DNA of 64,000 bases, from assembly GCF_001039355.2 (NCBI RefSeq), contig NW_019775653.1, positions 48,431 through 112,430 of the forward strand, given 5' to 3'. The number at the start of each line of letters is the position of its first letter. Positions within the stretch are counted from its first letter, which is position 1. The position numbers were made by a program, and so were the translations under genes. This document shows positions 9,697 to 21,525 of this stretch, piece after piece. Origin of the DNA: Lingula anatina. Its lineage: Eukaryota; Brachiopoda; Lingulata; Lingulida; Lingulidae. The notes beneath the pieces were generated by a model that saw nothing but the letters and a program-made list of their open reading frames with translations, was not told the origin of the DNA and ran no database searches.

Positions 9697-12316
9697 CAGT
9701 CATAAGATTATGTATGTGTGCATTTATTCCATCTAACGTAAGAAGATTAGATACAATTATAGCGTCAGAAAATACAATTGAGGGAGTGTGATAATTATAG
9801 GGTCGCTAAACGAATTTGACGGAATATAGTGACTAGCCTAATCCTCTTGTCGCCTGGTTAGGCACGCCCCCTTAGAGTACTTATGTAAACAAAAGGTCTT
9901 CCATAGAGAACTATCCTTTTGTTCAACAGCTTCGCGCGTGCAGCGGATTATGTATATAGTGACGCTATACAGCTAACTGCAGTTAAATCTGTGAAAGCTG
10001 TTATTTAATTTATTCTGCTGTGTCGGACGTTGTGGGCCAGCCCAATGGTTCATTCACTCATTCTTTTCTGAAGATTGGTGATGCATATTTTGAATGCTTA
10101 ATTATTTGCCCTCCTTCTTACAAGAGAAAGGAAAAGGGGAGAGAAACAGAGACAGTGTCAAATAAAAAGGGTAAAGAGTAATATAATACATTAATTAAAG
10201 GGACTCGCGGTAGGAGAAACGATAGACTGTTTTGCATCAAGGTATGCAATTATAATCCCACATGGCCATCGCATATACGGCCGTAGTTTAAATACATTAC
10301 TCATAGTTGTATTAAATTACATTATTTTGCTGAATAGACATACATTTTAAAGTTGGTCTTTCAGGAAATCGTTTTGTTTGAAATAACGCAAACGACAGAG
10401 GTGAAATCACATATAAATTTATTCTGAAATAAAATGTTTCGCTAGATCGTGTTTACACTCAGCGAAATGCACATAGTGATTATATTCAATGTGCCATCAT
10501 TTAATTGCTTTCTCGGTTTAATTAATTGACGATAATAATTGCAGTAAGCAGGAAGGAGGAAATGCTGAAGACAAAACAACGCCGTGGGTATGTGTGACTT
10601 TCTCCCTTAACATTTTCTATGATGCTGTCAAAGGAAAAATAACCGAGATAGCGATCATTTAAACCGCTGCTGTTTACAGGTGGACTTCTTCGTTTATCAT
10701 TTAAATGCCCCCTCCCCCAGCAGACCCAACTTGAGGAATGCCATTGTAGCTACAGTACACTGTATATCAAACTCCGGTCCAAGTTATGAACTTTTTTAAA
10801 TATCGATTACAACATGCTGTACAATGACTGAGTCGTGAAAGGGGTATTGGACTTCTTTACGTTAAAAACAAATTCATTTCGAAATCAAAAGAGCATTTTT
10901 TTTTGGGGGGGAGGGGGGCGTGGGGGGAGGTAAATAGTAACTCATTCCGTAATCCTTCTTGCACATTTATTTAATCGTATCAAAACGTTTGATATACAAT
11001 GTTCACTAGTGTCATGATTTTGGCGATTTATTAAAACCATATTTGTACAAAATAGGTTAGCATAAGTTAGGCAAAAACCAGTGTGAAGAACAACTCCCTT
11101 TTTAAGTGAGGCAAGACAACCTATTCAAACTGATTATAACCTTGATAAAGACACAAGGCAAAGGAGTTATGTAAACTAGCGTGTGAAAACACATTCTTTG
11201 TCACTGTTACAAGACAATGGAGGCGACCAAGTGGAGTAATTACAATATACCCTTGTACAGTCAAAGAGAAATTAGTTATGCCAGCTTACTTCGGGTCAGC
11301 CCTTAATTTGCTTGTTCGAAAGAAAGAGATAGATGTCGCAACGCGAATCCTTTTATTAACCCTTCATGGGTTTGTGTAAAAGTGTGAAAGACAGGCAACG
11401 ATCTCGAGTCGCTGTTGATATTGTTCGCAATTAATATTGGAGTATACCGCCTACATGTAAACATCAGACAAGGCGTTGAGATCGATAAAAGTGGAGGTTT
11501 ATCTGAAAAATTAGATGCCATTTTTGTGAAATGACTTATTAAATGATGTGCATGTACCTAACATGTTTAAATTCTTGATTCTTATTATTTGAAACATCTT
11601 CATACACGGCCTCATATTTATATTTCTCTCAGGCCATACTCATTTGCTTGTATAACATGGGACTCTAAAGCACAGGGCATTGTGAAAGTTAATTGGCTAC
11701 AGAGACTTGTTATCCTTCATGTATTTATATAGCGTGGATGAACTAGAAACATGCTTTACTTAGCTTTACTTAAATTGACTTGATGTTAACCTAACACTGG
11801 TTTTAAAAGAAGAAATATTAATATGTTCGATGGATTAAATCACCGACACCGTTCTATTTTAACTTGGTCAAATACACAGTAACACAGATAATATTTATAA
11901 GTTGTCTGTCGTTCAGCACGCATTATAGGCGAGTAGCCAAACAGTGACGATGATCAATCCAAGTAAAATTTAGGCATGTGTTGTTTACAAAATAGATCAT
12001 GATGAATAAACCTACGCTTTAATAAACAATCACCACACGGTTCTGTTTTTGTCACTTAAAAGCTTTCGTTTAAAGACGCTCAATGATATCAAAAATGATT
12101 CGACCCTGTAAAAATGGACCGGTTCAAGGGGCATTTTTTGTTTCAGCTAGGGGGATTTCAGGAAGAGGATTCAGTGTAGGTGTTTCCTCGGATGATAGCA
12201 GCATCACACCCTAGGTCTAAGCCAGTTGACTAGAAGCTTTTTGTCCAACCATCCTATTCCTACTACTAAACTTATAACTCTAAACCACAAAGGTTTATGC
12301 GGTAAAAATATTTAAA

Positions 12317-13020
12317 CTAAATGAGGTGTATTGACAGAGGCACAAGTACAATCCAACGCCAACGTGCAACAGGGGAAAGTCTGTCAGTGTATTACATAAT
12401 ATATGAAAGTGCGGTCAATATTAACAGTGTAAGACATCAGTTAAAGAGGAGGGGGTCTTACTATCTTTTGTTAAACGCGACTGTTATTATCTCTCGAACA
12501 AGCTTAAACCATGCCTTATACAATTACTGTGTCTCCGGCTGTCGTGCAGAAACGGCATGTCGAACATATTTTGCTACAGTTACAAACAGGGCAAACTAGC
12601 GACTTGTTCTAGATCGCTCTAGTAAGAAAGCATAAGTGCGGCGCCCGGGCAAAACAATCAACTACCCGGTATAACATTCATATCTTAGCGTTTACATATG
12701 ACGCGCAAAGAGCTAAGTACATATGACGCGCAATGAGCTAAGCAATTAGCCTTAACAAAGTGGTCCGTTTTAAAACAACAACGAGAAAAAAGAACGCCTT
12801 GTCATAGTTATGAGACAAATCGCTTGCAACGTGCAACAAGGGGGATGGCTGACACTGTGGTCACACAACATGTTTATGTACGTTGAATTAACAGTCTTAG
12901 ACATCGCCCAAAGAGGCAGGACTTACTATAGCCCTCAATCTATTGTTAAACGCGATCATTATCTGTTCTCATGCAACCTTAAACAAAACCTAAGCAATAA
13001 GATTGTTAAATCAGATAAGT
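12317..13020 (+). repeat. Internal direct repeat of E1
   Basis: A block at 12,317-12,600 (AACGTGCAACAGGGG, then GTTAAACGCGACTGTTATTA) recurs, diverged, at about 12,820-13,020 (AACGTGCAACAAGGGG, GTTAAACGCGATCATTAT). A third copy is in E2 at 15,702-15,990 in the same window orientation, although E2 as a whole is inverted relative to E1, which implies a local rearrangement. Frames of 70-92 codons cross it but do not resemble known proteins. Confidence 0.7.
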
Positions 13021-13881
13021 GATGTAAAATCATATAGGAAATTTACGTTAACGACGGAGACTTTCATTCGCAAAGTTAATGAAACAAGACTGGTCCAAGT
13101 TAACTGCCCATATTGAATAAATCTTAGGCTGATAAACCTAAAGCCCTGCTTTACTTTGGTAATAGTTAATTAGTAAGCTAGGTTTATTCACATCACTTAT
13201 GCTGCAAACAACCCATTTTGAACGCAATCGTCATCGCTCCAGAACAACCTGAAATCATGCCTATACAATATTAGGAGATGCACGTCGAGTAAAAGATTCA
13301 ACACCTGGGTGCCCAGCACTATTATGAAAAGGAAAAATGACTTGATGTTTCATGCACAATCATCATCGAAAGCCTAATATCATTATGCTTCGTGCGCAGT
13401 CGATTTTTATCAGAATAAAAAGTGTGTTTTATACAAGCAAAATCTAACTTTCCTTTATAACTGTTACTGAACAGCGAAGAGTTACATACACCCGGTTATA
13501 AATTTACAAATGTAATTATGAGGCTAATTTCTCTAATGTGGAATGAAATATTTTGTTGGCTTTCAAATGATAGGACACTCACTTTAATCTTAAAAGAAAT
13601 TAGTTTATATGCTCGTTCCCCTAACGCGCGTGCAAAAAAGTCCCATCAAATAAACAGATACATATCTGTCTATACTGGCAACTAGTGAAAATCTATCTGT
13701 GGCCCTGATAATGGGTAGACTTCACAGCGATTATTAAATCAAAATTTATTTATGAAATTATTTAAAATAATTTATCTTTTATTTAATGATTTATACCATC
13801 TAATTTCTATCTATCTTTTTTATTTGATTCTTAATGTCATCTTATTATTTACTTTATTCTTTAAATAATTTATTTATTTAT

Positions 13882-14049
13882 CAAGCCCGTAGCCAGCAAT
13901 TTCAAGGGGGGGGGGATCCTTTTCTGACAAAGTGGACCTTTTACCGGAAAATCCCCATGTAATTATGTCAAATTTTACCCAGAGTGGACTTTTTTTCAGC
14001 AAAAGGGGGGTCTTTCGAACCTCCCGAACTCCCCCTGGCTGCGGGCCTG
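13882..14049. mobile_element. 168-bp hAT-like MITE inside E1
   Basis: The left end CAAGCCCGTAGCCAG is mirrored by the right end CTGGCTGCGGGCCTG. It sits in TTTATTTAT-type sequence, so an 8-bp duplication is plausible but cannot be proved in a tetranucleotide run. The interior has a run of 10-11 G and no reading frame. Ends of the CAGGCCCGTAGCCAG kind are typical of hAT MITEs. Confidence 0.75.
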
Positions 14050-14050
14050 T

Positions 14051-14101
<51 letters not shown>

Positions 14102-14104
14102 TTA
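14050..14104. repeat. (TTTA)n microsatellite
   Basis: About 13 copies of TTTA directly follow the hAT-like MITE. Confidence 0.97.
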
Positions 14105-14854
14105 AGACTTTCTATTATTATCCTTTGACGGATTCGCTCTATTATTTTATATAAAATGTAACTTAATGTAGTAATTGAGGCAACACGTCAGCTTGTAATG
14201 TGAAAAAATTGTTTTAATAATGTTTCTTTCTTTGTTATTTCTAAACAGTTATCTATTTTTACACAGGTAGCGATGATGGAAATTTGTGTACGGAGCATCT
14301 TTAAACTTTTTGAGACGGGGTGATTTGTTGATCATGCTGATGTACGTTGCTGATACATGTATATCAAATTCAATTTTTGACCACAGAACACTTCATATTG
14401 AATAAAATAACTGATACTAAATTAAACTAGCAGTTTTCTTGCAACACTTAATTAATACATGATCTGCTGCGCGTGCCAAGCTAGTGAACAAAAGGATAGG
14501 TGGCCACGGGAGTGGCACGCGTTAGCATGGGTTCTAGCATCTTAAAGCTATAATCTTATCGCCGCAACAAACAATAGGCACCTTCTGGCTGATGTATCCT
14601 GCTGTTAATTACACCTGGTCACAGCGGATTGTCCCGCTCGCGCTGGACCACAGAAACAGGCGTCATGGGGTTCACTCGCCTAAGGTATTGTGTGTTATTA
14701 CGTCTAAACTATTGTGTTTTGGCGTTCGAATTTTGAAGGGATTAGACGGCTCTCCATTGTTTGTCCGCCCCCTTCTATTCATAGGATAGGGATTAAAACG
14801 TTTCTGACGTTTTTAAAACGTCGTACAACGGAAACTTAATTTTTATTACTACTG

Positions 14855-15007
14855 TAGTTACTATTGAATTTGAATAGAAAGTAATTACAGGCAATTTACT
14901 GTGATCTTAAAATTGACCTTTGACCTACTGTTCATCATTAATTGAACTTTGCAAAATTTGGTTCCCTTTTATCTCCAAAACTGGCAGAGGTAGGTCCGTA
15001 GTTACTA
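14855..15007 (+). repeat. Single satellite monomer between E1 and E2
   Basis: Exactly one monomer of the 145-bp satellite (153 bp here), with TGACCTTTGACCT at 14,914 and CTCCAAAACTGGCAGAG, separates the two inverted elements. It starts with the TA after E1 and ends with the TA before E2. Confidence 0.88.
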
Positions 15008-18000
15008 CAGTGGTAGTAATAATTTTGTTTCCGTTGTACACCGGTGTAACAACATTCAAAATGTTTTAATCCCTATCTTGTGAATAGAAGGGGGCGGACA
15101 AACAATGGAGGGCCATATAAATCCCTTCAAAATTCGAATGCACAAACACAATAGCTTAGGTGGAATAACACAATACTTAAGACAAGTGAACTCCATGACG
15201 CCAGTTTCTGTGGTCCAGTGCGAGTGCGACAATCCGCTGTAACTAGGTGTAATTAACAGCAGGATACATCAGCCAGAAGGTCCCTATTGTTTGTTGCGGC
15301 GATAGGATTATAGCTTTAAGAGGCTAAAACCCATGCCCGTGCCACGCGAAGCAAACTTTCCTTTTGTTCACTAGTTTGGCATGCGCAGCTGGTTTTTAGT
15401 GTTGCTAACAAACTGCTAGTTAAATTTGTTATCAGTTATTCATCCAATATGAAATTTCCGCAGTCAAAAATTGAACTAAGTATTGTTTGTTTGATTGAGA
15501 TGCATGAGCGTCAGCATCAATATGTCTCAAAAAATTCTTATTGCATTAATTTATAAATGTATAATTTATTCATGTACTTACGTTTTAATTTGAAACATCT
15601 GCATTCAAGTCTTCAAGTATTTTTAAAACATGAATGATAATGAAAGAGGAATAAAGAAAGAATATATTACTTATACTATGCTTATATTATAATATTGAAA
15701 TTAAATGAGGTGCATTGACATAGGCGCAGGGACAATCCAACTCTAACGTGCAACAGGAGGAAGTCTGGCTGTGTGATCATACAATATACGAGTGTACGGT
15801 CAATCATGGACATAATAAGATTATTTACATATTTAGGTCCAAGGGTCAATTAACAGTGTAAATCATCAGTTAAAGAGGAGGGGGTCTTACTATAGCTTGC
15901 TATCTATTGTTAAACGCGACTATTATTATCTCTCAAACAAGCTTAAACCATGCTTATACAATTACTGTGAAACGCCATGTCGAACATATTTTGTTCTTTG
16001 AAAAACCAGTGTCAGGTTAACACCAGATCAAAGCAAGCCTTGCAGACTGGTTTTGTTTAAACTGTCGTATATTAAGTAAAGCTAAGTAAAGCCTGTTTCT
16101 ACTTCGCAGTGTTCATCCAAGCTATAAAACTGCATGGAGGATAACAAGACTCCGTAGCGAATTAACTTTCACAATGCCCTGTGCTTCAGGTTTCCAGGAG
16201 TCCCTTGTAACACAATAATATCAAAGAGTATGGCCTGAGAGCAATACAAATATGAGGCCGTGTATGAAAGATTTTACAAATTAGAAATTCAAAAATTTAA
16301 ACATGCTAGGTACATGCACATTACTTAATAAGTCATTTCACAAAAATTGCACTTAATTGTTTAGATTAACCTCTACTTTTATCAATCTCATCGCCTTGTC
16401 TCAACCACCTAAAAAAAATATAGTGAACATGAGGAAAAGTAACACGTTTACTGTACATGCAGGCGAAGGAGTTATACTTCAATATTAATCGCGAACAATA
16501 TCAACAGCGACTCAAGACCATTGCCTGTCTTTCACACATTTACACAAACAAACGAAGGTTAAATAAAGGGAGTCGCGGCGCGATATCTATCTCTTTCATT
16601 CGAACAAGCAAAGGGCTGACCCGAAGTAAGCTTTCTAAACTAATGTCCTTTTTATTGTATATTGTAATTACTCCACTTGCTCGCCTCCATTGTCTTGTAA
16701 AAGTGACAAAGAATGTGTTGTATTCACACACGAGTTGAAAGAACTTTGCATAATTCCTTTGCCTTGTTGCATAATGCTTTCTCAAGGTTATAATCAGTGT
16801 GAAGAGGGTGTTTTGCCTCATTTAAAAAGGGTGTTGTTCTTCATACTGGTTGTTGCTTAACTTATGCTTATCTATCATGTACAAATATGGTTTTAATAAA
16901 TCGCCAAAATTATGACGTTAATGAACATTGTGTATCAAACGTTTTGATACGATTTAAATAAATGGACGAGGAAGATTACGGTATTAGTTACTATTTACCT
17001 CTGGCGTTAACTTCGCCCTGCTATATAAATGAACAAATGTTGCAGATCATAATAAAAAACTTTCTTATAGTGTTTTTATGACAGTGAAACACTCCTCGAA
17101 TTTAACGTATCACCTGATGTAAACTGTCTAGCCACGCTCCCCGAAAAAAACTTTCTTTTAATTTCGAAATTAATTTCTTTTAAGACAAAGAAGTCCATTA
17201 ACCCTTTTTGACTCATTGTCATTGTACAGCATATTGTAATCGATATTTAAAAAGTTAATTTTTGTACTCCGCTTTTCAGTGTTCATCCTGATGCTTTTGG
17301 GTTACAATTACGTCGCTCGCCTAAATCCATATGCTACTGGAATATATATTTAAGGACAAATTAAAGCTTTGTAAAGTCCCTATCCCAGAGGGCAAATTAT
17401 GTTGTTTTAACGTTGAAACAACATTGAACCATAACGTTGAAAAGACATTGAATAAATGTTGGATTTGAAAGTTGTGTCAACCTCAGATAACAACGTTGTA
17501 TCAACGTCAGAAAACAATGTTATATCATCCCCACCCAGCGGGAAATTTGCCTGGATGTATTTAGCAGTAGGACATGTTTGATGGCTAAATTTATGTAGGG
17601 TATAAATGTATGGCCTGTAAGTTAAAATTTCAAAGGTTTAGATTAATATATATATATATATATATATATAAAACAAGGTCACAGTCACCTCAACCTGTCT
17701 ATCTATAACAGGTTACCAAGAACTGTTAACTCCATCACATTACAGCAACTTATTCATTCTAGTGTTAGCTGACCTTGCAAGCAGTTCAGTTTATTGGAAT
17801 GTATTTCTGAATAACAAGATAAGAAAATTCACTAGTTAACTAAAGACACAAAACAACTGTCACTTTTACTTTAAAACCATTTTGTTATTATTTTGATAAA
17901 TTTATTACAATATTGATTACAGTATTGATAAACAAAGTATCACATTTTCAATAATTAATATTTCAAATTACAATCTATAACTGCAAGGTTGTGTCATTGA

Positions 18001-19196
18001 CCAAAATACAACGTTGAGTCAACGTGGCTGGATCAACGTTGATTTAACTTTGAATTTAGGTAGATCAACTGCAATTCAATGTATCAACCTGTTTTCAACG
18101 TTGATCCAACGCAACTATGCCTGCTGGGTATTGTCACACACCATAGATACTTTATTTTGTCTTGAATAAAAAAAATAGCCTCAAATTATCGTTTTGTGCT
18201 TAAACCTTTCATAACTTGAACCCAGATCTGATATACAGTGTACTATAACTACTATGACATTCATCAAGTTAGGTCTGTTGGGGGAGGGGAGCATTTAAAT
18301 GATAAACGAGGAAGTGTATCTGCAAAAGCAGCAGCAGTGATTTAAATGATCGTTATCTCGGCTCCTTTTTCTTTGACAGCAACATAAAAAGTGTTTAGGG
18401 AGAAAGTCACACAAAGACCCGACGTTATTTTGTCTTCAGCATTTCCTCTTCCTTGTTTACTGCAATTACTATCGTCAATTAATGAAATCGAGAAAGCAAT
18501 TAAGTGACGGCACATTGAATATAGTCACTGGGTGCATTTTGCTGAGTGTTTACAAGATCTAGTGACACATTTTATCGCCACGCGTTCTAGTCTGATTAAT
18601 CAGTGGGTGTTTATTATGAATGTTATGGGCCATGTCGGATTATAATGGCATACCTTGATGCAAAACAGCTAGTCTATCGTGTCTTCCACTGCGAGTCCCT
18701 TTATTTAATATATTGTATTACTCATTACCCATTTCATTTGACACTCTCTCTTTTTCTCTCCCTTCCCCTTTCTCTTGTTAGGAGGGTAAATAATTAAGCA
18801 CTCAAAATCTGCATCACCAATCTTCAGAAAAAAATAAGTCAACGAACCAGTGGGCTGATCCACAACATCCGCCAAGCAGAATGAATCAAATAACAGCTAG
18901 CACAAATTTATATGCAGATAGCTATAGTGTCACTACGTACATAATCAGCTGCACGCGCGAAGCTGTTCAACAAAAGGATAGTTCGCTACTGGAGACCATT
19001 TGTTTACACAATTACTCTAAGGGGGCGTGGCTACCCAGGCGACCAGGGGATTAGGCTAGTTACTATATGCCGTCAACAATCGTTTAGCAACCCTATCATT
19101 ATACACTCTCTCTATTGTATCTTCCACCGCATTAATCGCAGTGTAATCTTCAAATGGTCCACGGGGTAAATATACACATTCTTAATACTAGTACGG
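15008..19196 (-). mobile_element. TA-flanked element E2, inverted relative to E1
   Basis: The satellite phrase GTTACTATTGAAC is split at TA: GTTACTA ends at 15,007 and TATTAAAC resumes at 19,197. The element begins CAGTGGTAGTAATAA and ends TTAATACTAGTACGG, an imperfect inverted pair. Blocks are reverse-complementary to E1: 15,010-15,440 to 14,450-14,854; 16,000-16,300 to 11,640-11,800; 16,560-16,640 to 11,290-11,350; 18,180-18,560 to 10,450-10,790; 18,620-19,196 to 9,700-10,270. Length is 4,189 bp including a nested element at about 17,382-18,128. No transposase frame is recognised. Confidence 0.75.
17382..18128. mobile_element. Nested element with CCCAG ends and AACGTTG subterminal repeats
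   Basis: The left end CCCAGAGGGCAAATTATG pairs with a right end ending CATAGTTGCGTTGG-type sequence on the other strand (window ...ATGCCTGCTGGG). TAT flanks both sides, giving a possible short duplication. Both ends hold several AACGTTGA / CAACGTTG palindromes, and an inner CCCAGCGGGAAATTTGCC at about 17,535 looks like a further copy of the end. The segment has no counterpart in E1, which supports a later insertion. The architecture resembles the 22.7-25.9 kb element and non-autonomous ISL2EU-like elements. Confidence 0.55.
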
Positions 19197-19400
19197 TATT
19201 AAACTTAAATAGGAAGTCATATACTGGCAATTTACTGTGACCTTAAAATTGACCTTTGACCTACTTTTTACCATAAACTGAACTTTGCAAATTTTCATTC
19301 CCTTTTATCTCCAAAACTGGCAGAGATAGGTCCATAGTTACTATTGAACTTGAATAGGAAGTAATACACTGGCAATCTGTGACCTTGGGGGGGGGGGGGG
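19197..19400 (+). repeat. Right-hand remainder of the 145-bp satellite
   Basis: About 1.3 monomers, with TGACCTTTGACCT at 19,250, resume after E2 and end in a run of 14 G at 19,387-19,400. Confidence 0.85.
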
Positions 19401-19466
19401 TCCATATGAATGCGCTTACTCCAGCTGGTGGTACAATATCTGGAGGCGGTATCACCTCTCTGATCC

Positions 19467-19706
19467 TCTAGTTATAATATAATAATATATTTTGATCACT
19501 GTGTTATTTCTGTGTTGTAACTATACCATATATGTCTACACACATATATATATATATTTTATTGATGATTTGTTATCTGTTTTCAGTAGAAATGAAGGTG
19601 TGTTTCCTGTATTATCATCACTCTGAGGACAGTTGAATTCATCTGTTCACCATCTCGTTCTACAACCACACAGTATTAGCAAAGGTCAGTGCAACAACAA
19701 TATTGC
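19467..19706 (+). repeat. Distal half of the interrupted exon-module unit
   Basis: The unit broken at 8180 resumes here with TTATAATATAATAATAT. It contains the acceptor-like TTATCTGTTTTCAG, the short frame ATGAAGGTGTGTTTCCTG, and the donor-like AAAGGTCAGTGCAAC at about 19,681. The transposase gene starts about 100 bp further on. Confidence 0.75.
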
Positions 19707-19801
19707 TATAGACCTTTTTCATCTTTTCAGGAAATGGAAATTGCATTGTGGGTAGGGGAGTCCTCTGGTCGTCATTACGTATAGCATCAGATACTCAAAT
19801 C

Positions 19802-21525
19802 ATGCCTCGATTTACTTGCTGTGTGCCTCACTGTTACAATAACAATCAGAGAGATAGACATTTGAGCTTTTACACTTTCCCAGCAGACACGGAGGAAGGG
19901 AAAGAATGGGTTGATAACATTGGTAGAGCTTTGAAGAAAGGGAAGTTCAGTAGGTTTGAGCCAACAACAGGGCACCACGTTTGCTCTGAACCTTCGAAGG
20001 AGGGGAGAAAACGTACACTAACAGAAGACCAACGGTATTTAGATACCTAACAGAAAAGGTAACTCAATCTAGGAGAACTTTGATAAGACAAACACCACCT
20101 GTCACTGAGTCAATGTCGGAAAATGCAAAAAGAGACGTCGGACATTACGACAACCATTCCTACAGCTTGCCACATTCAGACATGAAGGACCTTCTCAAAT
20201 CTGTGAAAGAAAAAAGTGGGATTATTCATGAAATGGAGGACAAATTGCATGATATACAAAAAGAACTTTCAGAGACAATACAACATCTTAAACAATGCCA
20301 GACCGATTGGGAACAGACAAAGAAGAATGCAGAAGAAAATGATGTGTGGGAAGAGCGTTATAAAGATCTCCAGAAAAAACTTGAAGAAGAGAAGAAGAAA
20401 GAAAACACTTTCAGCATGGAGTCTTTGAAAGACAGACCAGAAGCTATTAAGTTTTACACAGGGTTTTCTTCTTATGTAGAGTTCAAGAACTTTCATGACT
20501 TTCTGTCTCCAGATATTTCTGATATATGCACTACTGGGGTTCAACTTACCATGACAAAGACAAAGAGAAAAATACACCTGTTCTTTAGATTCAGAAGATG
20601 AATTACTTCTTGTCTTGGCCAGGCTGAGAGTTGGATTACTAGGAGAAGACCTAGCTTTCAGGTATAAGCTTATATTAATGTATACTTACTACATAGACTG
20701 ACAGTACAGTACTTATATGTATTCTTTATATATTATATTCAAGTGCATGTTGGAATTTACACCTTTAATTTATGTTCACTTTTTTGAGAAAAATGATTAA
20801 TTTAAAGAAACTGACATAGCATTTGTTTCATTGATTGGTTTATATTTTCATGTGTTTATAGGATGGGAGTAGGTGTAGCAACAGTTTCATGGATTTGCAG
20901 GACATATTTTGAGCTGATGCATTTTCGCTTCCGGAAGTTGCCAATCTGGTCATCTAAAGAAATTGTAGAAGCTACTATGCCACAGTGCTTCAAAGAAGAG
21001 TATCCATCTACGAGGGTCATTTTGGACTGTACAGAACTTTTCATTGAAAGGCCATCAGGATACGTTACACAGTCAGAGACATATTCTTCCTACAAAAGTC
21101 ACAATACTGCCAAAGGACTTGTGGGAATAGCACCAAATGGATTTATCAGTTATGTGTCAGATTTGGCTCCTGGGCGCATGTCAGACAAAGAAATGACAGA
21201 ACTTAGTGGACTTGTGGATCTGATGGACGAGGGGGATTCTGTCATGGCAGACCGAGGATTCCTAATTGATAAATATCTCGCGAAGAGGAAGGTAAAATTG
21301 AATATCCCTCCATTTATTGGTTCTTAGGGACAACCTAGTCCTGCGGAAGAGGAAGAAAAAAGAAGAATTGCCAGGCTCAGAATTCATATGGAACGTGTTA
21401 TCGGGAGAATTAAAAACTATCGTTTACTGAATTATGTTTTTCCAAACTCAGTGGCTAGTGATTTGAACAAGATATGGGTCATGTTTTTATTTAGTGAACC
21501 TATGCACAGAGCCATTATTTTCTGA
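19802..21525 (+). pseudogene. Broken THAP-HTH-DDE transposase, ISL2EU type
   Basis: Four family parts appear in order. A THAP zinc finger starts at the ATG at 19,802 (MPRFTCCVPHC). A Lys/Glu-rich coiled coil runs 20,160-20,410. A Tnp_4-type helix-turn-helix starts SEDELLLVLARLRVGLLGED at about 20,594 and continues across a 200-bp GT-AG intron (20,662-20,861). A DDE_Tnp_4 catalytic core follows, with Asp in VILDCTE, Asp in VMADRGF and Glu in HMERVIGRI. Lesions: a frame change at about 19,991, exactly at the final zinc-binding His codon of the C2CH finger (VCSE then Pro-Ser instead of His-Phe); a second frame change near 20,560-20,590; and a TAG at 21,325-21,327, after which the frame stays open to TGA at 21,523-21,525. 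The active enzyme would cut and paste the element in the nucleus; this copy cannot be made intact. A THAP transposase facing a YqaJ nuclease is the known ISL2EU pairing. Confidence 0.85.

Larger units (their letters stand above)
9697..14854 (+). mobile_element. TA-flanked element E1 inserted in the satellite
   Basis: The satellite phrase CCATAGTTAC is split: CCATA ends at 9696 and TAGTTAC resumes at 14,855, so TA is duplicated. The element begins CAGTCATAAG and ends TTATTACTACTG, short inverted termini, and carries related inverted subterminal blocks (about 9880-9960 and 14,456-14,515, around GAACAAAAGGATAG). Length is 5,158 bp including a hAT-like MITE and a tetranucleotide run. I found no transposase; the longest frames are under 100 codons. 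A TA duplication fits Tc1/mariner-like or other TA-targeting transposases. It is a non-autonomous copy in opposite orientation to E2. Confidence 0.75.
8181..19436. mobile_element. Candidate nested host element with 13-bp inverted ends
   Basis: TTGTACCACCAGC at 8181-8193 is matched by its exact reverse complement at 19,424-19,436. The two lie at, or within about 35 bp of, the points where a tandem-repeat unit is broken and resumes. TTTA precedes the left end and TA follows the right end, so a TA duplication is possible, but about 35 bp of unexplained sequence (19,437-19,470) remains before the unit resumes. Without the two elements inserted in it the host would be about 1.9 kb: a GC-richer left end (8190-8320), a T/A-rich stretch, and the 145-bp satellite. 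No transposase is seen. The borders are an inference. Confidence 0.45.
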
